Assembly: GCA_016649905.1 (NCBI GenBank)
Contig: JAENWU010000013.1
Location: 1 to 36,812, forward strand
Direction: 5' to 3'
Origin: Thermoleophilia bacterium
GTDB lineage: Bacteria; Actinomycetota; Thermoleophilia; Solirubrobacterales; 70-9
Length of the DNA: 36,812 nt
Under the pieces are notes generated by a model. The model had not been told where the DNA came from and did not search any database. It was given only the letters and a program-made list of their open reading frames with translations. Shown one piece after another: positions 30,638 through 36,812 of the stretch. Position 1 is the first letter of the stretch, and each line of letters starts with the position of its first letter. A program made the translations under genes and the position numbers.

Positions 30638-32508
30638 CGCCCGGCTTCGGCTTTACGCCGACTAGTCGGCTTCGGTTTCGCCTTGGGTTTGGGCGGGAAG
30701 GCGACCTTTTCGCGCACCGCGGTGGAGATCAGGCGCGCGTAGAGCGAGGCGGCGGCCGGCTTCAGGTGGATGCCGTCCCAGAGCAGGTCTTCGTGCGCGG
30801 CGGCCACCGCGGCCCAGTCGATCAGGGTGGTGTGTGGCCAGTCCTCGCCCGCTTCGGCGAGCGCGTCGTTGGACTCCTCGATCCAGCTGACCGGCGCGTG
30901 GTCGTTGATCAGGAACAGCTCGCCGACCTTGGCGGTCGCCTTCTGGATCGCTTCCATGTCTTCGCCGTAGAGCGGCCCGTTGTTGCCCATCTGGATGATC
31001 ACCGCGTTCGGGGTCTTGCCTTCGCGCCGCAACTGCTCGACCAGGGCGACGAAGTCGTCCGCCTGGCGGCCGACTTCGGCGTTCATCGAGAAGCCCGGGC
31101 CGAGCCGGCCGGCGAGCCTGTCGCGGGCGCCGATCATCACCGAGTCGCCGAAGGCGTAGATCCGCGGCGGGTGCTTGGCCAGCGGCGGTTTGGCGACTTC
31201 CTCCCGCACGTGCGGGAGCAAGTCGCCACGCGGCGCTCGTGGCTGCGGGTGACGGACGCTGACCACCGCCTTGCTGGGCGTCGAGGCCGCGGCCGCCTCG
31301 ATGCGCTCGTCGTTGCTGGAGAAGAGGCCGCTCCAGCCGACGAAGACGACGATCGCCAGCACGCCGGCGACCAGCGCCGGTCGCGCCAGCCGCAGCCAGC
31401 CCTCGGGCAGCGCCGGCTTGCCCTTGCCGCGGAAGGGCAGCTCGACGTAGCGGTAGGAGAGATCGGCGAGCAGTAGCACCAGCGCCAACTGCAGCGGGAT
31501 CAGGACCCCCTGCGGCAGGTTGACGTCGATACCAGGCCGGGTGAGGACGAGGACCGGCCAGTGCCAGAGGTAGAAGCTGTAGCTGCGCAGCCCCAGCCAC
31601 AGCAGCGGCGCCTGTCCCAGCAGCCGGCCCAGCCGCGCCGCCGGGTGGGCGAGCACGGCCAGCAGCAGTGCCGAGGCCAGCGCCAGCCAGAGGTAGCCGC
31701 CGTGGTAAAGGGCGAGGTCGTAGTCGTGGACGTGGACGAAGCTGAGCAGGACGTAGGCCAGCGCCAGCACGCCGACGACGTCGAGGATCGGGCCGACCAG
31801 CGGGCCGGTGCGGCGCCGGCGCAGCTCGATCGGGCTCCAGACCAGCGCCAGGGCAACGCCGGCGAGCAGGCCGACCGCGTGGGTGTCGGTGCCGTAGTAG
31901 ACCCGCGAGGCGTCGGCGCCCGGCTCGAAGAGGATCCAGGCGAGGGCGACCGAGCCGATCGCGCCGGCGAGCACGCCGAGCAGCAGCTTGCCGCGGCCGA
32001 AGAGCTTCATCCCGGCGGCGAAGACCAGCGGCCAGAAGAGGTAGAACTGCTCCTCGACCGAGAGCGACCAGAGGTGGGTGAACAGCGAGGGGCGCTGGAA
32101 CTGGTCGAAATAGGAGACGTCGGCGTAGATGAAGTGCCAGTTGGCGAAGTAGGCCAGCGAGGCGATCGCGTCGCCGCGCATCTGGTCGACCCGGTCGGGC
32201 TCGACGATCGCGCCGACGACCATCGTCGCCGCGATCATCACCCCGACCGCCGGCAGCAGCCGCCGCGCCCGCCGCAGCCAGAAGCGGCCGAGCTTGACGT
32301 GGCCGCCGGAGCGGAACTCGCGCAGCAGCAGCGAGGTGATCAGGTAGCCGCTGATCACGAAGAAGAGGTCGACGCCGAGGAAGCCGCCCGGCATCCAGTC
32401 GACTCCGGCGTGGTATAGGAACACGGCCAGTACCGCCAGCGCCCGGAGTGCGTCGATTCCAGGCAGATATGGGAAGCGGCTGTCGGCAGGCCGGCTGATG
32501 GGATGCAT
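30634..32508 (-). CDS. OafA/YrhL-type membrane acyltransferase with C-terminal SGNH domain
   Basis: A 624-residue protein that O-acylates a surface glycan. The N-terminal acyltransferase-3 domain has about ten membrane segments with the conserved RALAVLAVFLYHAG (Arg and His), GGFLGVDLFFVISGYLIT and HLWSLSVEEQFYLFWP. After a further helix (ALVAGVLAIVVFVGW) the extracytoplasmic SGNH domain shows YAFGDSVMIG (nucleophile Ser), QMGNNGP and DGIHLKPA (Asp-His pair). The C-terminal tail is very basic (KPKAKPKPTSRRK). Start is ATG 32508; the frame extends to 32547 but that overlaps the divergent ClpS-like gene. The substrate could be the exopolysaccharide made by the nearby locus. Confidence 0.93.
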   Translation of the reverse strand: MHPISRPADSRFPYLPGIDALRALAVLAVFLYHAGVDWMPGGFLGVDLFFVISGYLITSLLLREFRSGGHVKLGRFWLRRARRLLPAVGVMIAATMVVGAIVEPDRVDQMRGDAIASLAYFANWHFIYADVSYFDQFQRPSLFTHLWSLSVEEQFYLFWPLVFAAGMKLFGRGKLLLGVLAGAIGSVALAWILFEPGADASRVYYGTDTHAVGLLAGVALALVWSPIELRRRRTGPLVGPILDVVGVLALAYVLLSFVHVHDYDLALYHGGYLWLALASALLLAVLAHPAARLGRLLGQAPLLWLGLRSYSFYLWHWPVLVLTRPGIDVNLPQGVLIPLQLALVLLLADLSYRYVELPFRGKGKPALPEGWLRLARPALVAGVLAIVVFVGWSGLFSSNDERIEAAAASTPSKAVVSVRHPQPRAPRGDLLPHVREEVAKPPLAKHPPRIYAFGDSVMIGARDRLAGRLGPGFSMNAEVGRQADDFVALVEQLRREGKTPNAVIIQMGNNGPLYGEDMEAIQKATAKVGELFLINDHAPVSWIEESNDALAEAGEDWPHTTLIDWAAVAAAHEDLLWDGIHLKPAAASLYARLISTAVREKVAFPPKPKAKPKPTSRRKAEAGR

Positions 32509-32511
32509 AAT
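32506..32511 (+). promoter_or_regulatory. -10 box of the ClpS-like gene, leaderless arrangement
   Basis: CATAAT (five of six bases of TATAAT) ends 8 nt before ATG 32520, with no Shine-Dalgarno between. The box overlaps the start codon of the divergent acyltransferase gene, so polymerase binding for one may hinder translation-start usage or transcription of the other. Confidence 0.4.
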
Positions 32512-32519
32512 GGCGGGCG

Positions 32520-32810
32520 ATGTCCGTCTCCACGGTCGAGCGGCCACGCAGTGCAGGACCTGATTCAGGACTCGGCGGGAACTGGCGCGTGATCGTTCGC
32601 AACGACAACCACAACACCTTCGAGCACGTCGCCCAGACGCTGGCGCGCGTACTGCCGAGCGTGTCCCTCGACCAGGGCCATCGGATGGCCGACGCGATCC
32701 ACAACAGCGGCCAGGCGATCGTCTGGTCGGGCCCGCGCGAGCCGGCCGAGCACTACTGGGCGCTGCTCGACGAGGCGGGGCTGACGATGGCCCCGCTCGA
32801 GCGCTCGTGA
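32520..32810 (+). CDS. clpS: ClpS-like N-degron adaptor of the Clp protease
   Basis: A 96-residue ClpS-fold protein expected to deliver N-degron substrates to a Clp ATPase. The core WRVIVRNDNHNTFEHVAQ is followed by ADAIHNSGQAIVWSG and the closing LLDEAGLTMAPLE. Substrate-pocket residues N28, D29 and H61 align with N34, D35 and H66 of the E. coli protein, while the second Asp (D36) is Asn here (N30). The first 20 residues are a flexible tail as usual. No Clp ATPase gene is in the window. Confidence 0.88.
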   Translation: MSVSTVERPRSAGPDSGLGGNWRVIVRNDNHNTFEHVAQTLARVLPSVSLDQGHRMADAIHNSGQAIVWSGPREPAEHYWALLDEAGLTMAPLERS

Positions 32811-32829
32811 GGCGCCGAGTTGGGTGCCG

Positions 32830-33123
32830 CTATTCGGCGAGGACGAGCGTGTGCCAGGCGGGGAGCAGCGGGATGTCGTAGAGGTCGATGATCGCCTCTC
32901 GGGCCTTGGCGATCTCGTCCGAGTACCAGTAGCGTTCGAAGTCCGAGCGGTTCTCCCAGATCGAGGTCTGCTGGAAGGCGAGCGGGTCGTCGAGCGAGCG
33001 GGTCAGCGACCAGCTGCTGGCGCCGTAGGCCGGCATCTTCGCCGCCGCCGGTTCCCAGAAGTCGAGCCAGCGGTCGGCCCGGAACGGGGCGATGTGCCAA
33101 TCGAGCCTGCAGACCTCAGCCAT
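32830..33123 (-). CDS. small protein, probable dimeric alpha/beta-barrel (ABM-like)
   Basis: A 97-residue soluble protein. The pattern of strand, helix with RADRWLDFWEPAAAKM, then AFQQTSIWENRSDFERYWYSDE and a final AWHTLVLAE strand resembles antibiotic-biosynthesis-monooxygenase-type or stress-responsive barrels. No catalytic residue can be named. ATG 33123 has AAAGGGG about 8 nt upstream. It lies 36 bp downstream of ccr on the same strand and probably shares its transcript; whether it has a role in acyl-CoA metabolism is unknown. Confidence 0.75.
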   Translation of the reverse strand: MAEVCRLDWHIAPFRADRWLDFWEPAAAKMPAYGASSWSLTRSLDDPLAFQQTSIWENRSDFERYWYSDEIAKAREAIIDLYDIPLLPAWHTLVLAE

Positions 33124-33159
33124 TCAGATACCCCTTTCCGGGCGCTTGCCAGTTGCGGG

Positions 33160-34422
33160 TCATGCCCCGACCTCGGCGCGGATCGCGCCCGGTCCCTCCT
33201 CGTAGCGACCGTCGTCCTCGTTCTCGGCGCCGACGAGGATCGCGATCTTGCCGAGGTGCTTGTTTTCGTGCAGGAGCTGGTGGGCGCCGGGGACGCCGTC
33301 GAAGTCCATCGTCTGCCAGAGCACCGGCCGCACCTTGCCCTCGGCCATCAGCTGGTTCGCCCGCATGCACTCGTACGCGTTGGCGAAATGGGAGCCGATG
33401 ATCTGCTTCTGGCGCATCCACAGGTAGCGCACGTCGAAGTCGAGCTGGAAGCCCGAGGTGGCGCCGCAGATGACGACTTTGCCGAACGGCTTGACGACGA
33501 AGACCGAGGTCGGGAAGGTCGCCTGGCCGACGTGCTCGAAGACGATGTCGGGGGCGTCGCCGAGGATCTCCTTGACCCGCTTGGCGAAGCCGCGCGACGC
33601 CTTGAAGCGCTCCTTGTCGAGGGCCTTGTCGACGAGGTTCTCGGGCGTCCGCATCATCTCGGCGAACTCGCTGCGGTTGATGTAATCGACCGCGCCCAGC
33701 TGCTTGACCAGCTCGCCCTTTTCGTCGTTGGAGACGACGCCGATCGCGTTGGCGCCGGCGGCTTTGCAGAGCTGCACGGCGAAGACGCCGAGGCCGCCGG
33801 CGGCGCCCCAGATCAGGACGTTGTGGCCGGGCTGCAGCTTGCACTGGTCGATCAGCATCCGGTAGGCGGTGAAGTAGGTGAGGCCGTAGGAGGCCGCCTC
33901 GTCCCAGGTCAGGTTCTTCGGCTTGGGCAGCAGCTGCTGCGCCTGGACCTTGGTGAACTGGGCGAACGAGCCCCAGGTCGTCTCGTAGCCCCAGATCTTC
34001 TGGGACGGCGCGGCGAGGGGATCGAGGCCGTGGACCTCGGGATCCTCGTAGGAGGCCTGGTTGCAGTGCACCACGACCTCGTCGCCGGGCGCCCAGCGGG
34101 TGACGCCCTCGCCGACCTTCCACACGATGCCGGAGGCGTCGGAGCCGCCGATGTGGTGGCCGTACTGCGGGTGGTCGCCGTAGCCGAAGACCGAGACGGG
34201 GGTGCCGAGCGCGGCCCACACGTTGTTGAAGTTCACGCCGGCCGCCATCACGCGGACGACGACCTCGAAGGCGCCGGGCTCCGGCGTCTCGATCTCCTCG
34301 AGCTGGAACGCGTCCTTGGGCTCGCCCTCGCGCTCCTGGCGGATGACCCAGGCGACCATGGTGGCCGGAAGCTCTCCGGGCTCGGTGGAGAGAGTGGCGA
34401 TATCGGTCAAATCAACGGCCAT
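33160..34422 (-). CDS. ccr: crotonyl-CoA carboxylase/reductase
   Basis: NADPH-dependent medium-chain reductase of 420 residues that carboxylates crotonyl-CoA to ethylmalonyl-CoA, the defining step of the ethylmalonyl-CoA pathway, and supplies extender units. Diagnostic blocks are VNFNNVWAALGTPVSVFGYG, HHIGGSDASGIVWKVGEGV, VVHCNQASYEDPEVHGLDP, IWGYETTWGSFAQF, and the nucleotide-binding IWGAAGGLGVFAVQL. The Asn in NFNNVWA corresponds to a residue of the CO2 pocket known in this family. ATG 34422 has a GAGG about 13 nt upstream. Length and motifs separate it from ordinary quinone reductases. Confidence 0.95.
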   Translation of the reverse strand: MAVDLTDIATLSTEPGELPATMVAWVIRQEREGEPKDAFQLEEIETPEPGAFEVVVRVMAAGVNFNNVWAALGTPVSVFGYGDHPQYGHHIGGSDASGIVWKVGEGVTRWAPGDEVVVHCNQASYEDPEVHGLDPLAAPSQKIWGYETTWGSFAQFTKVQAQQLLPKPKNLTWDEAASYGLTYFTAYRMLIDQCKLQPGHNVLIWGAAGGLGVFAVQLCKAAGANAIGVVSNDEKGELVKQLGAVDYINRSEFAEMMRTPENLVDKALDKERFKASRGFAKRVKEILGDAPDIVFEHVGQATFPTSVFVVKPFGKVVICGATSGFQLDFDVRYLWMRQKQIIGSHFANAYECMRANQLMAEGKVRPVLWQTMDFDGVPGAHQLLHENKHLGKIAILVGAENEDDGRYEEGPGAIRAEVGA

Positions 34423-34472
34423 GATTCGTCAGAACCTCGTGGTCGGGCTGCGGGGACACGCGGCGGGGAATA

Positions 34473-35480
34473 CTACGGCGCGCGACGCGATGCGGTACGC
34501 CGGCCGGCGGCCGGCGGCCGCCCGGGCCACCGCAGGGTGATGAAGCCCGCCCGCACGAACATCACCAGCAGGAAGACCACGAAGGCGATCGCGATGCCCG
34601 GGCCGAGGATGAGGAACGCCTCCCGGGACCGCACGTTGCCCACCATCCACTCGAAGTTCTGGCCGAAGAACCCGGTGAGGAAGGTGAGCGGCAGGAAGAA
34701 CGTCGCGACGATGGTCAGGACCTTCATGATCTCGTTGAGCCGGTTGGAGACGGCCGAGACGTAGAGGTCCAGCGCGTTGGAGACCATCTCCCGGACGCTG
34801 TCCAGCTGCTGCGACGTCAGGGACTGGCGGTCATAGAGGTCGCGAAGGATGTTGTGGGCCCCCTCGTCGTGGAAGCCCGGGAGCTGGTCGAGCAGGTCTC
34901 GATGGCCGGCGAGGACGTCGCGCTGCGGGTCGACGACGTGGCGCAGGCGCACAAGCGAGTGCTTGATGTCGAGCAGGCGCCGGCGCACCTCGGGATGGCT
35001 CGTGTCGAGGAGGTCGTCCTCGATCCGGTCGAGCTCCCGCTCGACGGCCTGCAGCGGATCCCCGAAGCTCGAGGCCAGCGCGTCGAGCACGCGGTAGAGC
35101 GCCTCCTCGGAGGTGTCGACGTCCTGCAGGGAGATACGCTTGCGGGCGTCTTCGAGGGGCGTCAGGTCGTGCCGGCGCACCGTGACGACCGCCTTGGCCG
35201 TGATGTGGAAGTGGACCTCGACTGGCACGGGGAGGGACTCGCCCCCGCCATCCGTCCGGGCGCCGTAGAACACGAGCAGCGCCGAGTCGGGGTAGTCGTC
35301 GATCTTCGGCCGCTGGCCGAACTGCATCGAGTCCTCGATGGCCAGGTCGTTGAGGCCCAGCAGGCGGCCGATGTCGCGCAGGGTGTCGTCGGACGGCGAC
35401 TGCAGCGCGAGCCAGAACCGCTCGCCCCGGTCGAGCAGGGTCTGCAGGTGCGGGACGTCGCAGGAATTGAGGACCTCCAT
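34473..35480 (-). CDS. CorA-like magnesium/divalent cation transporter with GQN motif
   Basis: A CorA-superfamily protein of 335 residues: a soluble N-terminal alpha/beta domain (with AIEDSMQFGQRPKIDDYPDS), a long helix (QAVERELDRIEDDLL) and two C-terminal membrane helices (IVATFFLPLTFLTGFFGQNF and FLILGPGIAIAFVVFLLVMF). The pore-entry signature, normally YGMNF, reads FGQNF: Met is Gln. This variant occurs in CorA-like proteins, but ion preference may differ. The C-terminal tail is basic (WPGRPPAAGRRTASRR). ATG 35480 is the start. It is a single minus-strand gene between ccr and a lipoprotein gene. Confidence 0.9.
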   Translation of the reverse strand: MEVLNSCDVPHLQTLLDRGERFWLALQSPSDDTLRDIGRLLGLNDLAIEDSMQFGQRPKIDDYPDSALLVFYGARTDGGGESLPVPVEVHFHITAKAVVTVRRHDLTPLEDARKRISLQDVDTSEEALYRVLDALASSFGDPLQAVERELDRIEDDLLDTSHPEVRRRLLDIKHSLVRLRHVVDPQRDVLAGHRDLLDQLPGFHDEGAHNILRDLYDRQSLTSQQLDSVREMVSNALDLYVSAVSNRLNEIMKVLTIVATFFLPLTFLTGFFGQNFEWMVGNVRSREAFLILGPGIAIAFVVFLLVMFVRAGFITLRWPGRPPAAGRRTASRRAP

Positions 35481-35547
35481 CGCCGCGACGCTATCTGGCG
35501 ACCCGGTCGGGTCGATCGCGGCTCAGGCGGGCGGGCGGGTCGGTCCT

Positions 35548-35991
35548 CTACGGCTGCAGGACGTCGTTCTGCGAGCTGGGCCGCGACGAGCCGACCGCGA
35601 GGCGACCGGGCTTGATCCCGTCGCCGGACACGGACACCCGATAGAGGCCCTTGGTGACCAGGAGCTTCATGCTCGCGGTGTCGCCGGGGTTGATCGGCCC
35701 GGTCTTCTGCGTGATCCCGGCTTCGGCGCCCGCGGTCTCCACCGTCAGCTGCTGGGTCTCGTCCGACTGGTTGGTAATCACGATGGTGATCGGCCCGCCG
35801 CCGAATGCCGTGGGGGACACGGACACCGACCGCGTCGAGATGGACGCCGAGACGACGATCGGCTCGGGCGGACGGGGCTTGTTGTCGTAGCTCGTGTCCG
35901 ACCCGCAACCGGCGAGCGCCAGCGCGAGCAGCAGCCCTGCAGCACGTAGTGGTCTCGTGAACCCTCGCAATGTGACGCGTCCTCGCTCCAT
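35548..35991 (-). CDS. putative lipoprotein, cupredoxin- or immunoglobulin-like
   Basis: A 147-residue lipoprotein precursor. The signal peptide ends in the lipobox LALAGC, with the lipidated Cys at residue 29. The mature part is short strands (PITIVITNQSDETQQLTVET, then GDTASMKLLVTKGLYRVSV) resembling cupredoxin-like sandwich domains, but no Cys-His-Met copper set is seen. ATG 35991 gives 28 signal residues; a TTG seven codons in, with GAGG upstream, is possible. Function unknown. Confidence 0.82.
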   Translation of the reverse strand: MERGRVTLRGFTRPLRAAGLLLALALAGCGSDTSYDNKPRPPEPIVVSASISTRSVSVSPTAFGGGPITIVITNQSDETQQLTVETAGAEAGITQKTGPINPGDTASMKLLVTKGLYRVSVSGDGIKPGRLAVGSSRPSSQNDVLQP

Positions 35992-36021
35992 TCCCGATGC
36001 CGCGAGAAACGCGACGGGCCA

Positions 36022-36027
36022 ACCCTA
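36022..36027 (-). promoter_or_regulatory. candidate -10 box of the lipoprotein gene
   Basis: TAGGGT (TANNNT) on the minus strand, 30 nt before the ATG at 35991. It sits between an upstream hairpin and the gene, a sensible place for a promoter. No -35 match is clear. Confidence 0.35.
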
Positions 36028-36066
36028 GCCCACCGAGCGGCGCCCGTGCCGGCGCGGATGCTGGGC

Positions 36067-36102
36067 CCGCCCCGAACAAGGCGCCGGGATGTGTTCGGGC
36101 GG
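36067..36102 (-). terminator. hairpin downstream of the 77-residue gene
   Basis: CCCGAACA (36071-36078) pairs with TGTTCGGG (36092-36099); three more pairs follow after a one-base bulge, leaving a 13-nt loop. It starts 6 nt past the stop at 36109. There is no T tract, as is common for terminators in very GC-rich genomes. Confidence 0.5.
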
Positions 36103-36108
36103 CGACGG

Positions 36109-36342
36109 TCAGGAAGGGAGGTCGGGCGCGCTTTCATCCAGGGGGAGGAGCGTCTGACGCTCGCCGCGCAGGTGCTCCAGTGCGTTCTGGAGCTCGTCCC
36201 ACGCCTCGATCTCGGTGGCGTCGTACTCCGCGCCCTCCAGGTCCCGCAGCCGCGCTCCGTACGCCGCCCACTCCCGGGCGGCCATCGCGTCGAGCTGCTC
36301 CAGGCGCTGGGTGCGCTCCTGATCGCTGGTCACAGTGGTCAT
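36109..36342 (-). CDS. small acidic hypothetical protein
   Basis: A 77-residue soluble protein that I do not recognise. It is probably all helix (QERTQRLEQLDAMAAREWAAYG then EIEAWDELQNALEHLRGERQ) with coiled-coil character and a net negative charge. The start is ATG 36342, preceded by AAGGAAGGG about 9 nt away on the minus strand; the longer frame to 36807 is a shadow of the divergent exonuclease gene. A hairpin follows the stop. It is divergent from the exonuclease gene with a 162-bp gap. Confidence 0.75.
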   Translation of the reverse strand: MTTVTSDQERTQRLEQLDAMAAREWAAYGARLRDLEGAEYDATEIEAWDELQNALEHLRGERQTLLPLDESAPDLPS

Positions 36343-36504
36343 CTGGGAGCCCTTCCTTTCCCTGGCGGTGTGGAAGCACGACCGTACTACCCGTTGCGGT
36401 CGGGCTGCGTCGGTTGTGGGATCAGATCCATCCACCCGGGGGGTCTGTGGCGCCGCGCAACACGGCGTGCACGCCGTCGGGAGCGACCGGTCCAATGGGG
36501 ACCC

Positions 36505-36812
36505 ATGAGCACGCCGAGCACCCTGCTGGATCAGCCGCTGGCCACCGCCGAGTTCCTCGCGGTGGACACCGAGACCAACGGCCGCAGCGGGGCGGCCTGC
36601 GAGCTCACCGAGGCCGGGGCGGTGCTGGTCGGCGGCGGCGAGCGGCACGACCGCTGGGAGTCGTTGGTCTGCACCCGGGCCCCGCTGTCCCGGGGCATCG
36701 AGCGGTTCACCGGGATCACCCAGGCGATGGTCGACGCGGCACCGCCCGCCGAGCTGGCGCTGCCCGATCTGGCCGAGCGGCTGCAAGGCCGGGTGCTGGT
36801 CGCGCACAACGC
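36505..36812 (+). CDS. DEDD exonuclease (DnaQ-like), N-terminal part (3' end outside window)
   Basis: The frame from ATG 36505 stays open to the window end. It encodes an exonuclease-fold start: FLAVDTETNG (motif I with the D and E metal ligands), TEAGAVLVGGGERHD, SRGIERFTGITQAMVDAAP, and VLVAHN (motif II) at the edge. It is expected to be a 3'-5' exonuclease, either the epsilon subunit of DNA polymerase III or the longer actinobacterial DEDD/GIY-YIG protein; the rest of the gene would decide. A GGGGA sequence lies 4 nt before the ATG. Confidence 0.88.
   Translation, partial: MSTPSTLLDQPLATAEFLAVDTETNGRSGAACELTEAGAVLVGGGERHDRWESLVCTRAPLSRGIERFTGITQAMVDAAPPAELALPDLAERLQGRVLVAHN

Noticed and set aside
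30662-32704. Minus-strand frame of 680 codons in another register of the acyltransferase gene
   Set aside because: Arg/Ala/Gly-rich product with no membrane pattern; the neighbouring frame gives the canonical acyltransferase.
32824-34764. Plus-strand frame of 646 codons opposite ccr
   Set aside because: Longest open frame in the area but a shadow: it spans several genes, and ccr on the minus strand is unmistakable.

Overview
The window is about 36.8 kb of very GC-rich DNA with dense, often overlapping genes, many GTG starts and several promoters that abut start codons. Gene content (pabABC, ccr, meaA, a MaoC hydratase, a CorA-type transporter, a DEDD exonuclease and a monoderm-style exopolysaccharide locus with no outer-membrane exporter) points to a high-GC actinobacterium. 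My best guess is the Thermoleophilia/Solirubrobacterales line. That placement is an inference from gene style, not a computed match.

Region 1 (1-4569) is core metabolism: the 3' part of an acyl-CoA dehydrogenase, a small SCP2-like protein, a pabC divergent from a pabA-pabB pair (p-aminobenzoate/folate supply), and a MaoC-type hydratase. Region 2 (4666-25297) is a 20-kb exopolysaccharide locus in four transcription blocks. Block A (+) holds a Wzz/BY-kinase, a Wzy-type polymerase/ligase, six glycosyltransferases, a CE4 deacetylase and a Wzx-type flippase. Block B (-) holds a deacetylase and a PssD/PssE (Alg14/Alg13-like) transferase pair. Block C (+) is a single deacetylase. Block D (-) holds the initiating polyprenyl-phosphate glycosylphosphotransferase, two tandem secreted polysaccharide-lyase-like proteins, a glycosyltransferase and a Kelch-repeat protein. 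Together they describe Wzx/Wzy-dependent synthesis: priming on a lipid carrier, repeat-unit assembly, flipping, polymerisation with BY-kinase control of length, and trimming by deacetylases and lyases.

Region 3 (25614-34422) holds a CxxC protein, a Fic protein with an antitoxin-like N-terminus, coenzyme-B12 mutase MeaA, a secreted beta-sandwich-like protein, an OafA-type acyltransferase with SGNH domain, a ClpS-like adaptor, a small alpha/beta-barrel protein and crotonyl-CoA carboxylase/reductase. MeaA and Ccr, with the MaoC hydratase and perhaps the acyl-CoA dehydrogenase on the far side of the polysaccharide locus, suggest an ethylmalonyl-CoA pathway. Region 4 (34473-36812) holds a CorA-like transporter, a lipoprotein, a 77-residue protein and the 5' end of a DEDD exonuclease gene.

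Points most worth a second look: a glycosyltransferase whose N-terminus carries the remnant of a collapsed tandem copy; tandem lyase-like genes beside PssDE; a glycosyltransferase with no ATG/GTG/TTG at its apparent start; an AbiEi-like/Fic fusion with spaced operator-like repeats upstream; and a set of likely leaderless promoters. I see no tRNA, rRNA, CRISPR array, transposase or attachment site.
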